Positions 36,501 through 49,159 are shown, numbered from the stretch's first letter. The stretch: 64,000 nucleotides of DNA from Circinella umbellata (GCA_025093555.1 JAIWNF010000055.1:124001-188000), one strand, 5' to 3'. Notes: generated by a model from the letters alone, not told the origin. Program-made: numbers and translations.

Positions 36501-39500
36501 AAATACTGATGATGTAGGTGGTGCTGGTAGTGATATTGCTTCTTTTTTGTCGCCTTTGTATTCTGATGTTACAGTTGCGATAAATGATGATGGCGATGAA
36601 GTACCATCCTGTTGTTGAAAATAATCATTCTCTACTTGCTGTCGATCCAAACTACTATTATCTGCAAAAGAGTCGTGTAACAGTGATGTCTCAAGCCTGA
36701 GACTGTGGACGATAAACACCATAAAATCAATTAAACTTTTTATGAGTCCCAATGTCTCGTTTCGTGCACCACATAATACAATTGTTCCACCCAAATCGGG
36801 CTTACAGTCGTTGAAAATCAAATATGTCTTGCGTTGATTGGGTATGTACTCGTCCATCAATGTTTTAATTTCAAACATACCACAATGGCCAAAAGATATA
36901 CTACCTGCCTGTAACTTGTCAACCGAAGGAACAATGGTGGCTCGTGTACATCTTGCGACCGCTTCAATGACGCTATCTTTTACATTGTAAATGATAGGTA
37001 TATTAGCTTCCAGTAAATACCCCAGAGCAAGTTGTGATATGTTTGATTTGAGTAACAAAAGTGTTGGTTTGAGTGCAACAATCTGAGCTACCAATTTGCA
37101 AAAAGATTCCCATTCTTGGGAAGTCACAGGTGTAGTGGCAATGGGTTCATTTTCCGTTTCAACAGAACCATAATCAAGTGAAAACAACAAAATCAGAATA
37201 CGTGGGTGAGTGATATTTCGAACCATTTTCATATTGGCAGTATCCTGGGAACACATGAATCCTTTGATATAGAAGCTATCTGACGGAACACCGCCACGCA
37301 TTTTTTTAATCTTAACGTAAGTACGAATATCCATATAGTCACCGGAACGTACATCGGGTCGAACATTATCGGCTACCTTGAGTAATAATTTGATAATAAT
37401 TTCCTCCCATTCATTCTTGGCTTGTTGAGTAAATTTATCAAAGCTCGCGTTAGCCATGAGTTGTTTAATGATACGCCGAGCATGTGTTATTGCACAAGTA
37501 GTTAATGCGATATTAGGGAGCGACTCAGATACACTTTTATTACATGGTTTCAGCAATCTGGCTTTAGTCCTACTATTATCTTCATCTACAGTATCAAACG
37601 TTGGTGCTAAAGATTCTCCGGCATTTTGTAATAGTGTATGATCTGATTTAGGGGAATTAGCATTATCGTTCACCACATTTGACTCTCGACCCTGTTGTTG
37701 CCGGTTGAGGGAATACGAGGATGTTCGTGTTGGAGTATGATGTATACCGGAAATGCTATGTTGAGGAAGAGAAAGAGATCGTTTAATTGGGTTTATGTGA
37801 CCACGTATTTCCTTGGCACAGGCGCGTAACTCATTATTATGAGCTTCCCCATGGCTGTTGAATGAGCGACAGAGTACTGTAATATCGCTTGGCTCTAAGG
37901 ATTGGAACTGATCTACTTCACTGAATGGTTTCTGTGTTTCACTAGTAGGTATACTTTGTGGTCGACTCAATGAATCATTGTATTGATATTCCAAATTCCC
38001 GTTTTCTTTATCTTCCTTGTCTGAACTGTGATTATCCACGAGCTGAATTGATTCTCTTTCTGCAACAACTCGATCACTTCCACCATATATTGTACCATAG
38101 TCATAAAGGTTATTATTGTGTAAAAAGGGGAGAGACGATGTACCATTTTTATTGTTACTGTTAATGATGTGATTCATGGGCAATGGCGTCGAATAATTCG
38201 ATGATATTCGGCTGAGTAATGGAGTATCACTATCTAAAAACCTTCTAAGAACATTATCTTCCTTATCTGTTTTCACAGCAGATGTAGATTCTGAAAATGA
38301 TATTTTTTCGCTGTCGCCTACAGTAGTACTGTCTGATGAAGGAGCTCCAGCTTGAATTTCTAGTTGAGCAATGGTTGTATCCAAATCATCGTAAGATAAT
38401 TGACCATTTTTCTGAGTATGTTCTACTGTTGTTGGGGGTATCAGCATTTCTGTTGCTCCGGTTGGCTGTAGTTGATATGGAATAATCGGACCATCCTGTT
38501 GTTGATGAGAACGATTATACTGCTCTTGTTTCTGATGCGGGTGTTGTATTGGTGATTCATTAATACCATCATATTCACCATAATCAACTACGGATACTTT
38601 CTCTTCTTTTTCCAACAACGGTCGATTATTGCTATTTCCAAGATTATGTTTATCGTAACAAATATTACATAGACGTTCATCGCCTCTTCGGTTATCTATT
38701 TCGTCAAAAATAGTATAGGATGCACATTCTTCACAAAAGATTTGACCTATGAATGGATGAGTATTGATTTCCCACTTTTTTCTACTCGTTGTCACTTTTG
38801 AATATTTAAAGTATATAAAAAATATTACCACAAATATAGCAATTATGCTTTGTTTGTTGTAATTGGAAAGGTTTGCGACATCTGCAACAATTCTTGCATT
38901 GCTCATTCAAGGTCCTAATCTTGTCGGACTTTTGCTCTTCCAATCCTGCGATAATCTTGCCATGAGACTCAGATTTAGAAATGGAAAAAGCCGCTGAAGT
39001 AGACTGTGTATCACTACTACCCACTGATTCCGTTCTTAATACCGGTTTATAATCTACAGTAGAGTCTTGAAGAACAGGTGATGACGATGATAGTATGGGT
39101 ATAGTATGAGGAATATTATGATATTCATTGTTATCCTGATCTTGTGGTGCTGATGATGATGATGGTACATTTGTGTCCCTATTGCCATTGTGGTTGTTCA
39201 TAGTAGCATGATGCTCCTGGGAAGGTGTTGATACAAACGAAGCACTAATAGGAGCTATTGCCGTAAATAAACATTCTCGTAAAGCGACAGGAACACGGTA
39301 AGTTGATCCTGGAGATGTCGATGAATTAACATAGGTTTGACTCGATTGAATGGAAGTAAGCGGTGTTCGCTTTTTTTTTGAATTCCATCCTCGTTCACTA
39401 TTATCGTCATTGGTTCCTGTAGTACTAAAAAGAGTTGGAAGTTCTGTTGAGTTTTCGTACAGTTGATCTTTGGAGGGTGCTGATGTTTGAGTACTTGAAT

Positions 39501-39675
39501 CTGGGATTTTGAATTCGGCGGAATGGTCGCCTTCCGGAACATCAAAATTAAGACTGGTCAACATCGTAATGTCGTTGTTATCCATGGTTTTAAGATTATC
39601 ATTCGGTAAAAGAGAATTGGGCTTTTCTTTTTGTCTCGTTCCAAAAACCGATTTAGGATAGGTACAACTTGTCAC
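33501..39675 (-). CDS. FAB1: 1-phosphatidylinositol-3-phosphate 5-kinase (Fab1/PIKfyve)
   Basis: Six exons on the minus strand: 39675-38829, 38746-34978, 34902-34215, 34118-34028, 33956-33795, 33706-33501; about 1920 residues. A Ser-rich N-terminus is followed by a FYVE-type zinc finger at about 266-325, split by intron 1 (CCRC, CYIC, CEEC, CNIC, with canonical 12-residue first gap). A Cpn60/TCP1-like chaperonin domain contains [20 protein letters not shown] and [11 protein letters not shown] Cys-rich Fab1 repeat region follows, then the C-terminal lipid kinase with [42 protein letters not shown] and [11 protein letters not shown]. It phosphorylates PI3P to PI(3,5)P2 on endosomes and vacuoles. 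The finger's basic motif is KHNCYICG instead of the usual R(K/R)HHCRxCG, and the WxxD is not evident. Confidence 0.95.
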
Positions 39676-40931
39676 ATGTTTGGGTTTTGTGTTTACAATA
39701 GTAATGTTTTAGTTTTGTGGTTAAGCAATAATCAAATATTTGTTACTATACAGTTTTTACTTTTATCTTCATTATTTTCCGCCTGTTGACTTTTATTATG
39801 ATTAGTAATAGGAAGAATATCATATTGTTACATTTGTATCTGTCAAAAGGAATAACAATATTAATAATAGCATAGGTACCGTTTCAAATTATTAACCTAA
39901 ATAAAGCTCCATGCTGAAACAAATCGGGGGCAATATGAATATGTTGGGCCCTGCTGGCTTAATGTAGAATGAAAACTTATATCGCATTAACCCAGTCGTC
40001 TGAATTCACATACGGTACTTTATGAAGAAGTAGGATTTCAACTCCTAGAAGTGCCAGGCTAATGAAGTTTTTGCAAATATCGCCAGATTATTTTCCTGTG
40101 GATGTTTTGTCAAAAAGTTGATTTATAGCAATAAACAGGGTAATTAAAGCACGTCAAAATATTTATTCGTACAGTACTTCAAATTTATATTCGATAACAC
40201 AACTGGAACTTTATTGATTACACATGCGCTTATCAACAATACACAAACGGAAAGAAGAAGAGCATCAATTAATATAAACATTTCTTTATTTCTCTTACTT
40301 CACAAGGAAGCCATGCCGCACAATTTATTATTGTCATTTTTTTTCATTGCCCCAAATAAAGAATGAATATATATAAAAGTCCCTGAAATATGGAATTACT
40401 GTAAGACCAAACTTTAACTTTTTAACAAGTTCTCGATCTCCCTATCCATCGGGTTCATATGTTACAATAAAATTTAGAGAATTAAGTTCCGGACGCTTTC
40501 CAATTAGCATGCTTCAAGTGACTTTACAGCTGTCAAATATTGACTTGACACTAAAGATGATGTCAGTTGGAGAGTATATTCATTTTATGCTACAAAAATA
40601 TGATTGCCCGAGAAATATTACCGTAACACAAGATGTTCAATTATGTATAAAGGTATTCTTATGAGTCACTTATCACTAAAAATAATATTATTATTTGTAA
40701 TCAGCGTTTTCAATTTTTGCAGTGACTATGTAGGAAAATATAGTCCAAAATGAAGGTAGCAATTATTACTAATACTTTTAATGCAGCGCACATAATCTAA
40801 TAAATTATACATGATGACAAAAAACCTTATTTCGCTGAGTTGTTGGTATTCTTCCATTTCTTTTTTTCCCTCTGCATATCCCAGACAAACGTGGTAAAAA
40901 AAAACTGAACCGCTTCCTTTTTCTTGAAACA
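39676..40931. other. Intergenic, divergent FAB1 / MOSC upstream region
   Basis: About 1.25 kb between two start codons; both promoters presumably lie here. Short open frames only. No repeat or RNA gene recognised. Confidence 0.5.
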
Positions 40932-42263
40932 ATGCCAAGTGTCAATCAAATTAAACTTTCAGCCATTCGAGCATACCCCATCAAGTCATGTCATGGCATT
41001 GAGCTAACAGAAGCTCATGTTACCAACATGGGCCTTTCTGTTGATCGTCGTTTTATGTTCATTGAGGCAGAGTCTGGACGTTTTATTACTCAACGGTAAA
41101 AAAAAAACAATAAAAGTTTTTATACTTTGTGTGTACGAGAGAGAAAGAGAGGATAATTCGTTACTTTCTCAATAATAAAAGTCAAAAAAGGAAACCGCTA
41201 TTTATATATTAGTTTGCGAAAATAATTCATCACCATATTATATGCATATTTATAGAAAATATTCGTCAATGGCATTGATTCGACCTTTAGTAGATACAGC
41301 TGCGGATACTTTAACTTTGACAGCAGAAGGACAACCTGATCTTGTCTTACCCCTTCACCCAAAAAAATTAGGACGTAAATATAATGCCACTTTATGGGAT
41401 GATAAATTGAATGTATTTGATATGGGGGACGAAGCATCGAAATGGATTGGTAATTTTATGGAAAGTTATCGAGAGCACAACAAAAAGAATCCAACGGGTG
41501 ATATTGATTTTGATGAATCATTCCCTGAATTACGCCTCGTAACGTTGGATGATCCAAAGAATGGGGTATATTCACGCCCTGCACTTGAAAGCCTTCCTGG
41601 TATTCATTCACCCTTTTCTGATTGGGCCCCACTTTCCATTGGTTGTGAATCCAGTTTGGAAGAAGTCAATAATGGATTAAAAGAAACTGGTGTTACAAAC
41701 GATTCTATTCCTATCGATCGATTTAGAAATAACCTGACATTTTCTGGAACTATTCCTTGGGAAGAAGATGAATGGCTTGTAGTGAAGTAAATAGTTGAAT
41801 GGATATTATTATTATTATTTTTATATATAAGCTATATATGAGTATGGAGCAATACAGCGGGTAAATGGATAAAATAGTGATAATGGGTTATTTTTTTCTC
41901 GTGTAGGATTGGTGAAGTAACATGTTATATTATCGGTCCAACTGCTCGATGTCCAGGTATAATTTCTAGCTTATGTTATAATCATTAGGGTATTTAGAAA
42001 CTTATATATTTAAAACAATTATAGTACCTGGAATCGACCAAGATACAGCTGTCAAGGACACCTGGGGTGGTGTTACTAAATATCTTTCAAAAGTTAGAAA
42101 TATTCCCATTAGTCCAGGAAAAAACAATGGTTGTTTCTGTGTGGATACTGCTCCATTAACTTCTGGTACTATACATGTTGGTGATACTGTTGAAATTCTT
42201 GAACGAGTTCCTGCAAAACATGTTTACCACCCAGTTCCCCCAACAACTTCCTCATCTCAATAA
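40932..42263 (+). CDS. MOSC-domain molybdoenzyme, mARC/YcbX-like
   Basis: Four exons: 40932-41095, 41256-41786, 41907-41956, 42025-42263; about 327 residues. The N-terminal beta-barrel (IRAYPIKSCHGIELTEA; MGLSVDRRFMFIEAESGRFI) is followed by a MOSC domain with IPIDRFRNNLTF, the presumed cofactor-binding Cys in TARCPVPGIDQDT, and TIHVGDTVEIL near the end. This is the architecture of the mitochondrial amidoxime-reducing component and YcbX, which carry molybdenum cofactor and reduce N-hydroxylated compounds with a b5-type electron donor. No membrane segment precedes the barrel, unlike the animal proteins, so a soluble form is likely. The substrate is not predictable. Confidence 0.88.
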
Positions 42264-42759
42264 AGAAAACAAGATACGTGACTAATGGCCGCACGTGATA
42301 AAAAAAGACGGCAAAAAAAAAATGATTTAACAATTATAATATAAAAGTGTTCCAGTATATTCTTTAGCAATGGGTTGAAATTTGTTATCAATATAAAAGG
42401 CTTCTAAAAAATGAAAACAACTTCCATTTATAGAAGCATAAAATTTATCACTTTCATTGACACTGAAGTTATAGAAAACATAATATAGAGTTTCCAAAAA
42501 ATAATGTTGCATCTAGTAAATATTAATGTTCCAGGCTAATATAAACCAATGCTGATTTTTTGTGAAATATAAAGTCCTATTTTTGTAATACATAATCGCC
42601 TATATGTGTGCTCTGCATCATGATGACACTTTATTATATTATTATATATCAGAGGAGAGATCCTTTAAACAATATAGTAAATAGTTAATCATTCACCATT
42701 TTATTGAGTTGAAGAGTTGTAAAGATAATAGTTCTCTAAGTACATTCTAGTGTTTTTCA
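42264..42759. other. 3' flank of the MOSC gene, no gene seen
   Basis: AT-rich; a 61-codon minus-strand frame at 42327-42512 has no motif and is not called. Confidence 0.45.
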
Positions 42760-43180
42760 CAGTCAGCTATTTTTGGGCGCAAAATTCAACGTCGTTTTTA
42801 TGAGACAGGTTGATCTGCATCATTTTTTCGGGACGGTGATGTCAGTGTTGCTGATGAAGAGGATCTCTGTGTTATTACTGATGGTGGTGGAGCAGATGAT
42901 AATAATAAAAAGGTGTTGCTACTATACCTCCAGGAATAAAACATGGGGGATGCACTATAGTTTGGTCACCGGTATCGATCAACCAAAAATTGTTGAACGG
43001 TATTCATTTAACGTGCTATCGATGATCATTTTTCCGTTTACTGCAATTTCGATCAATGGTATAATCCGTTGAATGTAATCGTCGTTGCAAGTAGGATATG
43101 TGATGGAATTTATCCTGCACAACCTTTTGAGACATTGGCATCAAGTAATACAACTAGAATTACCTATTGGTTTAGATACG
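42760..43180 (+). pseudogene. Decayed coding remnant, unrecognised
   Basis: Protein-like segments appear in more than one plus-strand frame and are broken by stops: an acidic stretch (DGDVSVADEEDLCVITDGG) near 42830-42890 and, further on, IYPAQPFETLASSNTTRI near 43112-43160. Continuity across frames points to an eroded gene rather than chance. No family assigned. Confidence 0.35.
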
Positions 43181-43236
43181 TAATGCAAAAAAAAAAGATT
43201 AAGGTTCAACATCACATTCCACTAATCATTTGATAA

Positions 43237-43546
43237 TTACGTACCATTAATATTATATCCGAGAATATGTGTTTGATTGATGATACTTTGGATGTCTTGG
43301 ACGATTGCACATAACATATCTTTAGAAACAATAGGAAGCTTGACTATAATATCCTTCAGTTCTTTTGTTGAGTAAACTTGGTGTCCGATTTCTAAACAGC
43401 CCAAGTCGACTCCACTTGCTTTGTATATAGTATCTGTCCGGCTTCCCAACTTCTTCTTCTCTGTACCATCGACGGCTGACAATTTTCGTTTTCAATTTAG
43501 TGCAGCTGCATTCGCTTCGCCGGGAATCTCCTTGCGTTTGAATCAT
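43237..43546 (-). pseudogene. Fragment of a multicopy-family gene, unrecognised
   Basis: The 81-codon frame 43482-43237 reads as ordinary protein (LGSRTDTIYKASGVDLGCLE, STKELKDIIVKLPIVSKDM). The sequence just upstream (EIPGEANAAALN, then a stop, then KRKLSAVDGTEKKK) continues the same frame across a stop codon near 43497. That makes it a broken gene. It resembles the sort of repeated unknown-function gene also suggested at 1062-2065. Confidence 0.4.
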
Positions 43547-44089
43547 CTAAAAATTAGTTGAGTATATTTTTTCTGTGTACTACATATATGTATGTTGATA
43601 AAAGACTAACACAAGAATCACCTAAATGCCTTCAAGCTAAACCCACAAAAAATTATATTCAAAAAAAACCCGTAAGTAATACATTTAGCAAACCTTTGAA
43701 ACCTTTTTGAACCTTCCAAATCCCTCTCAACTACCTCTTTCTGTGATATTATGTCTTTTTCCCTGCCATCCCGGCAGAGTTTTTATTTTCTTTACATAGT
43801 ATTTGGGCTGTCTCAAACGAATATGCCAAACTTGGCGCTGTGTTTAACATGAGGCATTCAAATAGAATACCAAATTTTCACCGTAAGTATTACATTTTGT
43901 CGCTTTCTTTGATTAATTCAACGTCACTGCAATCGTCCTTCAAGAAATATCGGCTGATGACCACTAAAGTTTCAGATCACCAAGGTATTAAAGAATCATT
44001 GATAGGATCGTGATCTAGTTGATACCCATATCGATAGGCTTGCAGGGCAGAGGTCTTTATACGCAATAATTAGCTTTTTATCAACTGAC

Positions 44090-44945
44090 TTATATTGTCC
44101 ATCTTACCATTTTCTGGAGATCTTTTAACTTTTCTTCGAGCTCTTTTGAGATTGGTCGCAGTATTGGTTCACCTCCCTTTCTAATTTTCTTCAACTCTTG
44201 AGTCGTGAAAATATCATTCCCATGACGATCCCCTACATCCAAAATTAAAGATTGGCTAGGGCTAGATATTATACTCAGCATATTGGTTTTCTTTATTTTT
44301 TTTTTCTTAAATCTTGCAGCACTTACTGGACAAAGTTGCATAATATAACAAAGTCTTTCAATTTTATTGAACAGACTTTGGCTTTGGTCTACCACTAGCC
44401 GTCTCCTTCATTGTTGCCTTCAACATCTAAAAACTGTAAGGTTCTAAATTATCCAACACATTTTGCCAACATCTTTTCTGTCTTTGGCAGACAAAAAGAT
44501 CTTAAGTGCTATGGATGCAGAATAATGCGGTACATGAATTTAATATATTTGACCTTCGGCATAAACCTCTTCGTGTGTGCAATACCAATGTCACCTCAGC
44601 CTATCTACAAAGTTTTCTGTGCCTTTTGTCCCTTAGATTGCGTACCTTTTCCTTAGGCCTTGATTTTCTTCCGGAAAAAATTCCAGTTTTAGCCTTCTTT
44701 GCAATACGACCACACAAAGTGTTGGTTCTGACATTGTCGTTAAAAGCAACTTTTGTAATCAATTTACGAATATCTTTGTCAGTGGACGAGCTGTATTTCC
44801 TCTTTTTTTTTGCTTTTTCTGCCTGAATGGGACGAATCATGTTAATTCTTATTGACATCTCTCTCGATATTAACTCGATTGCTACTAATCGAAAAGGTAA
44901 AAAGAAAAAACCGCTTATTATACACACTGTAGTTTGAGTATCCAA
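44090..44945 (-). pseudogene. Two ORF fragments, possibly one eroded gene
   Basis: Minus-strand frames 44945-44601 (very basic, AEKAKKKRKYSSSTDKDIRK, IFSGRKSRPKEKVRNLRDKR) and 44395-44090 (ILDVGDRHGNDIFTTQELKK, ISKELEEKLKDLQKM) are protein-like but do not connect by an obvious intron. The first could be a DNA-binding N-terminus of a transposon protein, but no diagnostic motif is present. Function unassigned. Confidence 0.3.
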
Positions 44946-45628
44946 GAGAGGGGAACTTCTTTACTATTATTGTGGTACCATCATTCTCTTCAATGAAATT
45001 AAGCTTTTTTTAACCCACGTTAGCGTGTGTCAATTGCACCCAAAACAATTTACAGTGGTACTAGCAGCTTATAACTGTTCTGTAGTTAATGGTGCTTTAG
45101 TACAAGCATGCTTTTGGCAATGTTTGCATAAATTGTTGTTTATTCTAGAAATTGTTATTAAAGGAAAGAAATTAATTGTCGGATTAATTCAATTCGTTTG
45201 GCATTGATACGTTACACAAGAATATGCAATAAGAACTTCACATTGTTATCATTTCAACCTATATTTCATACATGGATTACTTCTTTATATATAGATATAT
45301 ATTAAGTAGATAGGTCATTTTATGGTATTTAAACTAAAACAATTATGTACTGAGCATTCTGTGGTGATACGAAACTTACATTAACTGCATATTTAGAGCC
45401 TGAAGAAAAACAAAGAAGTTTAATGTCATATGAGAAGGAAGAATGGATAGAAACCGGTTCAGTAGCAACCTTGCTCCGAATAAATTCGGACTTTCTGTAT
45501 TTCCACTTGACATAAACGATTCTGTAAAGTTTAAATCAAAGGAGTACCTTGCTGCTACTCATCTTCTCTACCCCTTCTTTCTATTTCTTTCTTTTCTTTC
45601 TTTCTTCTTAATTTTTTTTTATAAATCA
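44946..45628. other. Upstream region of the CaM kinase-like gene
   Basis: AT-rich. An open frame at 45443-45628 runs into the CaM kinase exon in another frame and is probably leader sequence. A C/T-rich tract (about 45565-45610) precedes the ATG. Confidence 0.4.
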
Positions 45629-47510
45629 ATGGGGATATTAAAAGCATTCGACACCATTGTACATGGTGGTATACAAAGACCTGATTCTTATTATAAGAAA
45701 AAAATTTATCAATTTGGGTATACTTTAGGTAACTATGTAATTTTTTATTCCATTGTTCTCAGCATGATATCCCCCTATTTTATTTATTTATATACGTATT
45801 TATAAAGGTACAGGATCATTTGGATGTGTGAAAAAGGCGACGAGAACAACTGATAATAAAAATGTTGCAATTAAAGTCATTTTAAAACGTAATGTCAAAG
45901 ACCATTTCGACATGGTATATGCAGAAACAAAAGTATTAGAAGGATTACACCATAAAAATGTCATTGGCTTTTTAGATTTTTTTGAGTCTCGTGAAAAGTT
46001 TTATTTGGTATTTGAACTGTAGGTACAAATCTACTCTTTTTTTTTGTGCTCCCCCTTTATCTCTCATCTTCTTAGAAAGAATGATATAAAAAACAAAGCT
46101 GTTCTAATAAGTGATATTGATAATAGTGCTACAGGTGGTGAGTTATTCGAACGACTTTTTGAACTTGGGAAGTTTACAGAAAAAGACGCTATTTCAGTTG
46201 TACGATCGATTTTAAATGGATTAGAATATCTTCATGCGAATAACATTGTTCATCGAGGTAAAATAAAGAAAATTGGGCGTATGAGAAACAAGTTAGATTA
46301 ATTTGTTTGTTGGTGTCATTCGCTGTATGTGTGTTTTATTTTGTTTGTAGATATGAAACCTGAAAATTTACTTTTTAAGAGCGACGATCCAAGTGCAGAT
46401 TTAGCCATCTGTGATTTTGGGTATACATATTTTTATTTTCTAGTTAATTTGTATATTATAGCTACAGATACTAATTAATTACAAAAGTATTGCAAAATTA
46501 AATAACGAAGAATCAACTTTAGGGACCATTTGTGGGTCACCTGGTTATGTCGGTATGTTCAAGGTTGAAAAAGAAAAAGGAGAAAATCAAAAATAATAAA
46601 TAATAAATATTTCTATTTATAGCACCAGAAGTACTTAAACGACAACCTTATGGCGCACCTATTGATATATGGGCTGTAGGGTAACTATGATAATCCCTTA
46701 CATAATTATTCATACATATTTCTATATCTGCTATATTAATTCAGCTTATCATATTATTAGAGTTATAACATATACCTTGTAAGTTAATATAATATATAAG
46801 GAAGCAATTGAAAGCCAACTAGCTAATGGACATACAATCATTATATAGATTATGTGGTTATCAACCTTTTCAAGCATGTGATCAAATTGAATTAATCAAC
46901 GAAATAACACAAGTACGATATGAGTTTCATGATCGTTATTGGAGGAATATATCACAGGATGGTAAATACTTTATGAACTTGTTATTATTTATCACAAAAT
47001 GTACAAACAAAAAAGCATGACAAGTTTCTCATATGCTTTATATAAAAAACATTTGTTATATGGCTATTATTATTATTATTATTAGCCAAGGATTTCATTC
47101 GACGTATTTTGACGTTAGATCCAAAGAATCGACCTACAGCAGCTGAAGCATTAAAAGACAAATGGATGACAGATTCAGCAGTTTCTGAAGATGTGGATTT
47201 ATTACAGACAGTTCGTGAAAACTTTTGTCCTCGACGTGCACTTCGAACTGCCGTAGGAGCTGTTCGGGCTGTTAACCGTTTACGAACTAGCATATCATCA
47301 TCTTCTTCTGTATCTATCATAACAACAGAAAAGAGTAAAAATATTTATACAACAAAAGAAAAAGCATCTCATAACTCTATTAATCAACGACAAACTAATA
47401 TTAATCAAGAACTAGTAATCCTTCCTCCCTTCGCTCGGATAAATAAGCCCCTTCCCTTCGCTTCGAGTCAGTTAACGGATTGCGTCTCAAAGGGGGGCTC
47501 CCCTCCTTGA
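45629..47510 (+). CDS. Calcium/calmodulin-dependent protein kinase (CaMK1-like)
   Basis: Nine exons: 45629-45728, 45808-46018, 46127-46257, 46351-46420, 46488-46552, 46623-46680, 46761-46778 (an 18-nt microexon), 46849-46961, 47086-47510; about 396 residues. Kinase landmarks: LGTGSFGCVKKAT, VAIKVILKR, ELATGGELFERL, HRDMKPENLLFK, CDFG, GTICGSPGYVAPEVL, and the CaMK-typical LCGYQPF. After the domain, NFCPRRALRTAVGAVRAV is a basic amphipathic segment in the position of the autoinhibitory/calmodulin-binding helix. The microexon supplies VITYTL; without it the frame breaks. The last ~30 residues are encoded by a dispersed GC-rich repeat and are unlikely to be conserved. Confidence 0.9.
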
Positions 47511-47520
47511 CCTCTCAAGC
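47459..47520 (+). repeat. Dispersed GC-rich palindromic repeat, copy 2
   Basis: Reverse-complement match to 11213-11280: gcttcgagtcagttaacgga, then ttgcgtctcaaagggg and ctcccctccttgac. It overlaps the final codons and stop of the CaM kinase, so the annotated C-terminus comes from the repeat. Confidence 0.6.
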
Positions 47521-47626
47521 ACCGGACCCCCACGTCCAATACTTTATACGAATTTGTTGGCAATAAATCTAAATCATATTTTATATTTCTTTCTATTGAG
47601 CCAAAAAAAAAAAAACTGTTAAAAAA

Positions 47627-47728
47627 TGAAATCAACTCGCTTCGCGGGTTGTCTTTCATTTTTTCTTTATCAATTTGCAAATCACGCAAAAAAAAAAAGA
47701 TCAAAACAACCTGCTTCGCACGTTGTTT
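47627..47728. repeat. Pair of small hairpins with a GCTTCGC core
   Basis: Hairpin 1 is CAACTCGCTTCGCGGGTTG at 47633-47651, flanked by atgaaa/tttcat. Hairpin 2 is AAACAAC-CTGCTTCGCAC-GTTGTTT at 47704-47728. Both have complementary arms around a CGCTTCGC-like loop. They lie just 3' of the CaM kinase stop, so they may be transcribed. They could act as 3'-end structures or be members of a mobile palindrome family. Confidence 0.5.
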
Positions 47729-48093
47729 AATTTTTTTTTATTCTACTTACCTTAATCCCTAAACCTAGAAGTTACCACAATCCATATAGTTTCCGTGATA
47801 ATAATAATATTCAAATAAAGAAATAAGAAGTAGGGAAAATAAGATAATATACAATAAATAATGATGGTAAACATGTTTGTGTCGGGATGTTATTAGAAGG
47901 TACGTAATATATTTATATGGTTGATGGTAAATTGATTAAGTTTGAGTGGAATTATCGGGATTTATGGTGCAGCCATCTTTACATTCCTTCTTTCTATTTT
48001 TCTCACTCTATTTTTTTTTCTCGATATATTTCATATATACATTTATTACATTATGTCCATTTTATTATAATTATTTATCATCCATCCAACTCA
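47729..48093. other. Intergenic between convergent CaM kinase and COQ3
   Basis: AT-rich 3' flanking sequence, no gene seen. Confidence 0.5.
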
Positions 48094-49159
48094 TTAGATT
48101 CCATCCACACCATCTTTCTTAGTATCATTTTTCCTTGCTGTTAAGAAATAGTTTACTTCAAGTGATTCTAATCCACCTGCTCCCACTAATCCCTTTTCTT
48201 GTGCAACACGCCATTGCCGACATACAGGATCCCAAAATATTCCACGAACATCTTGTACAGACCAATCTTGACCCATAGATTCAATTGCACTCATTAATTC
48301 TTTACTTGTAATGTATTTTGTCCAATCATGTGTTCCCTGATGTACCAGTCGAAGCATATCTTCTGCTAAGGCAACTGTTAACATATAAGAAACAAATGTG
48401 CGAGACATCGTAGATAAGAATAAAGTACCGCCAGGTCGCACGAGTTCACCGCATGTTTGTAAGAATTGAAGTGGATTGTTGACATGTTCAATAATTTCCA
48501 TAGCTAATACTACATCAAATGATTCCTTGGAGGCCAGTAAATCCTCTTATGATAATAATATAATCAATGAAGATTAATGTCAACATGTATATATGTGTGT
48601 GTGTGTGTTTCTCACCCTTTCCAAATCCTTGTCTACCAAGTCATTTTATTTTGCTTTATTACCTGCAGTAGTATGCTTATATTCAAGTTGCCCAGGACCT
48701 CGCCATAACTGTGGATCTTGCTTTTTATGAATTTGTGCCATTTTTATGTTGTCAGCCGACGCATCGGCACCTAAAACACGTCCACCTAATCGTGTTAAAG
48801 ACTATAATAATAAGAGTAATAATAATCCTTCCTTCTAATTAATAATAATATCCATAATAATAATATGTATATGCCAGTTAATTTACCTCAGAAAGAAGAC
48901 CGCCCCCACAACCAATATCCAACATTTTCAAGCTTTCAAATGGTTTACTTGTAGGGGTAGTAGTATTTGTTTGATTGACAAGTTGATCACGAACATAGCG
49001 TACACGAGCAGGATTCATCAATTGAAGCATACCAAATTCACCATCAGGATCCCACCATTCTGCTGATTTAGCACTAAACTTTTTAACTTCATTTGCGTCA
49101 ATGGTTGAAAAATGGCGACGTCGCTGTCCAATGTGTTGACACAATCGAGTTCTCCACAT
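48094..49159 (-). CDS. COQ3: Ubiquinone biosynthesis O-methyltransferase, mitochondrial
   Basis: Three exons: 49159-48887, 48801-48663, 48545-48094; about 287 residues. The start is Arg-rich (MWRTRLCQHIGQRRRHFS), a credible mitochondrial presequence. Family landmarks follow: SAEWWDPDGEFGMLQLMNPAR, the SAM-binding motif MLDIGCGGGLLSE, VLGADAS, LAMEIIEHV, LVRPGGTLFLSTMSRT, and HDWTKYITSKEL. COQ3 adds methyl groups to ring hydroxyls at two steps of coenzyme Q synthesis, on the matrix side of the inner membrane. Length matches the family. Tail-to-tail with the CaM kinase. Confidence 0.94.
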
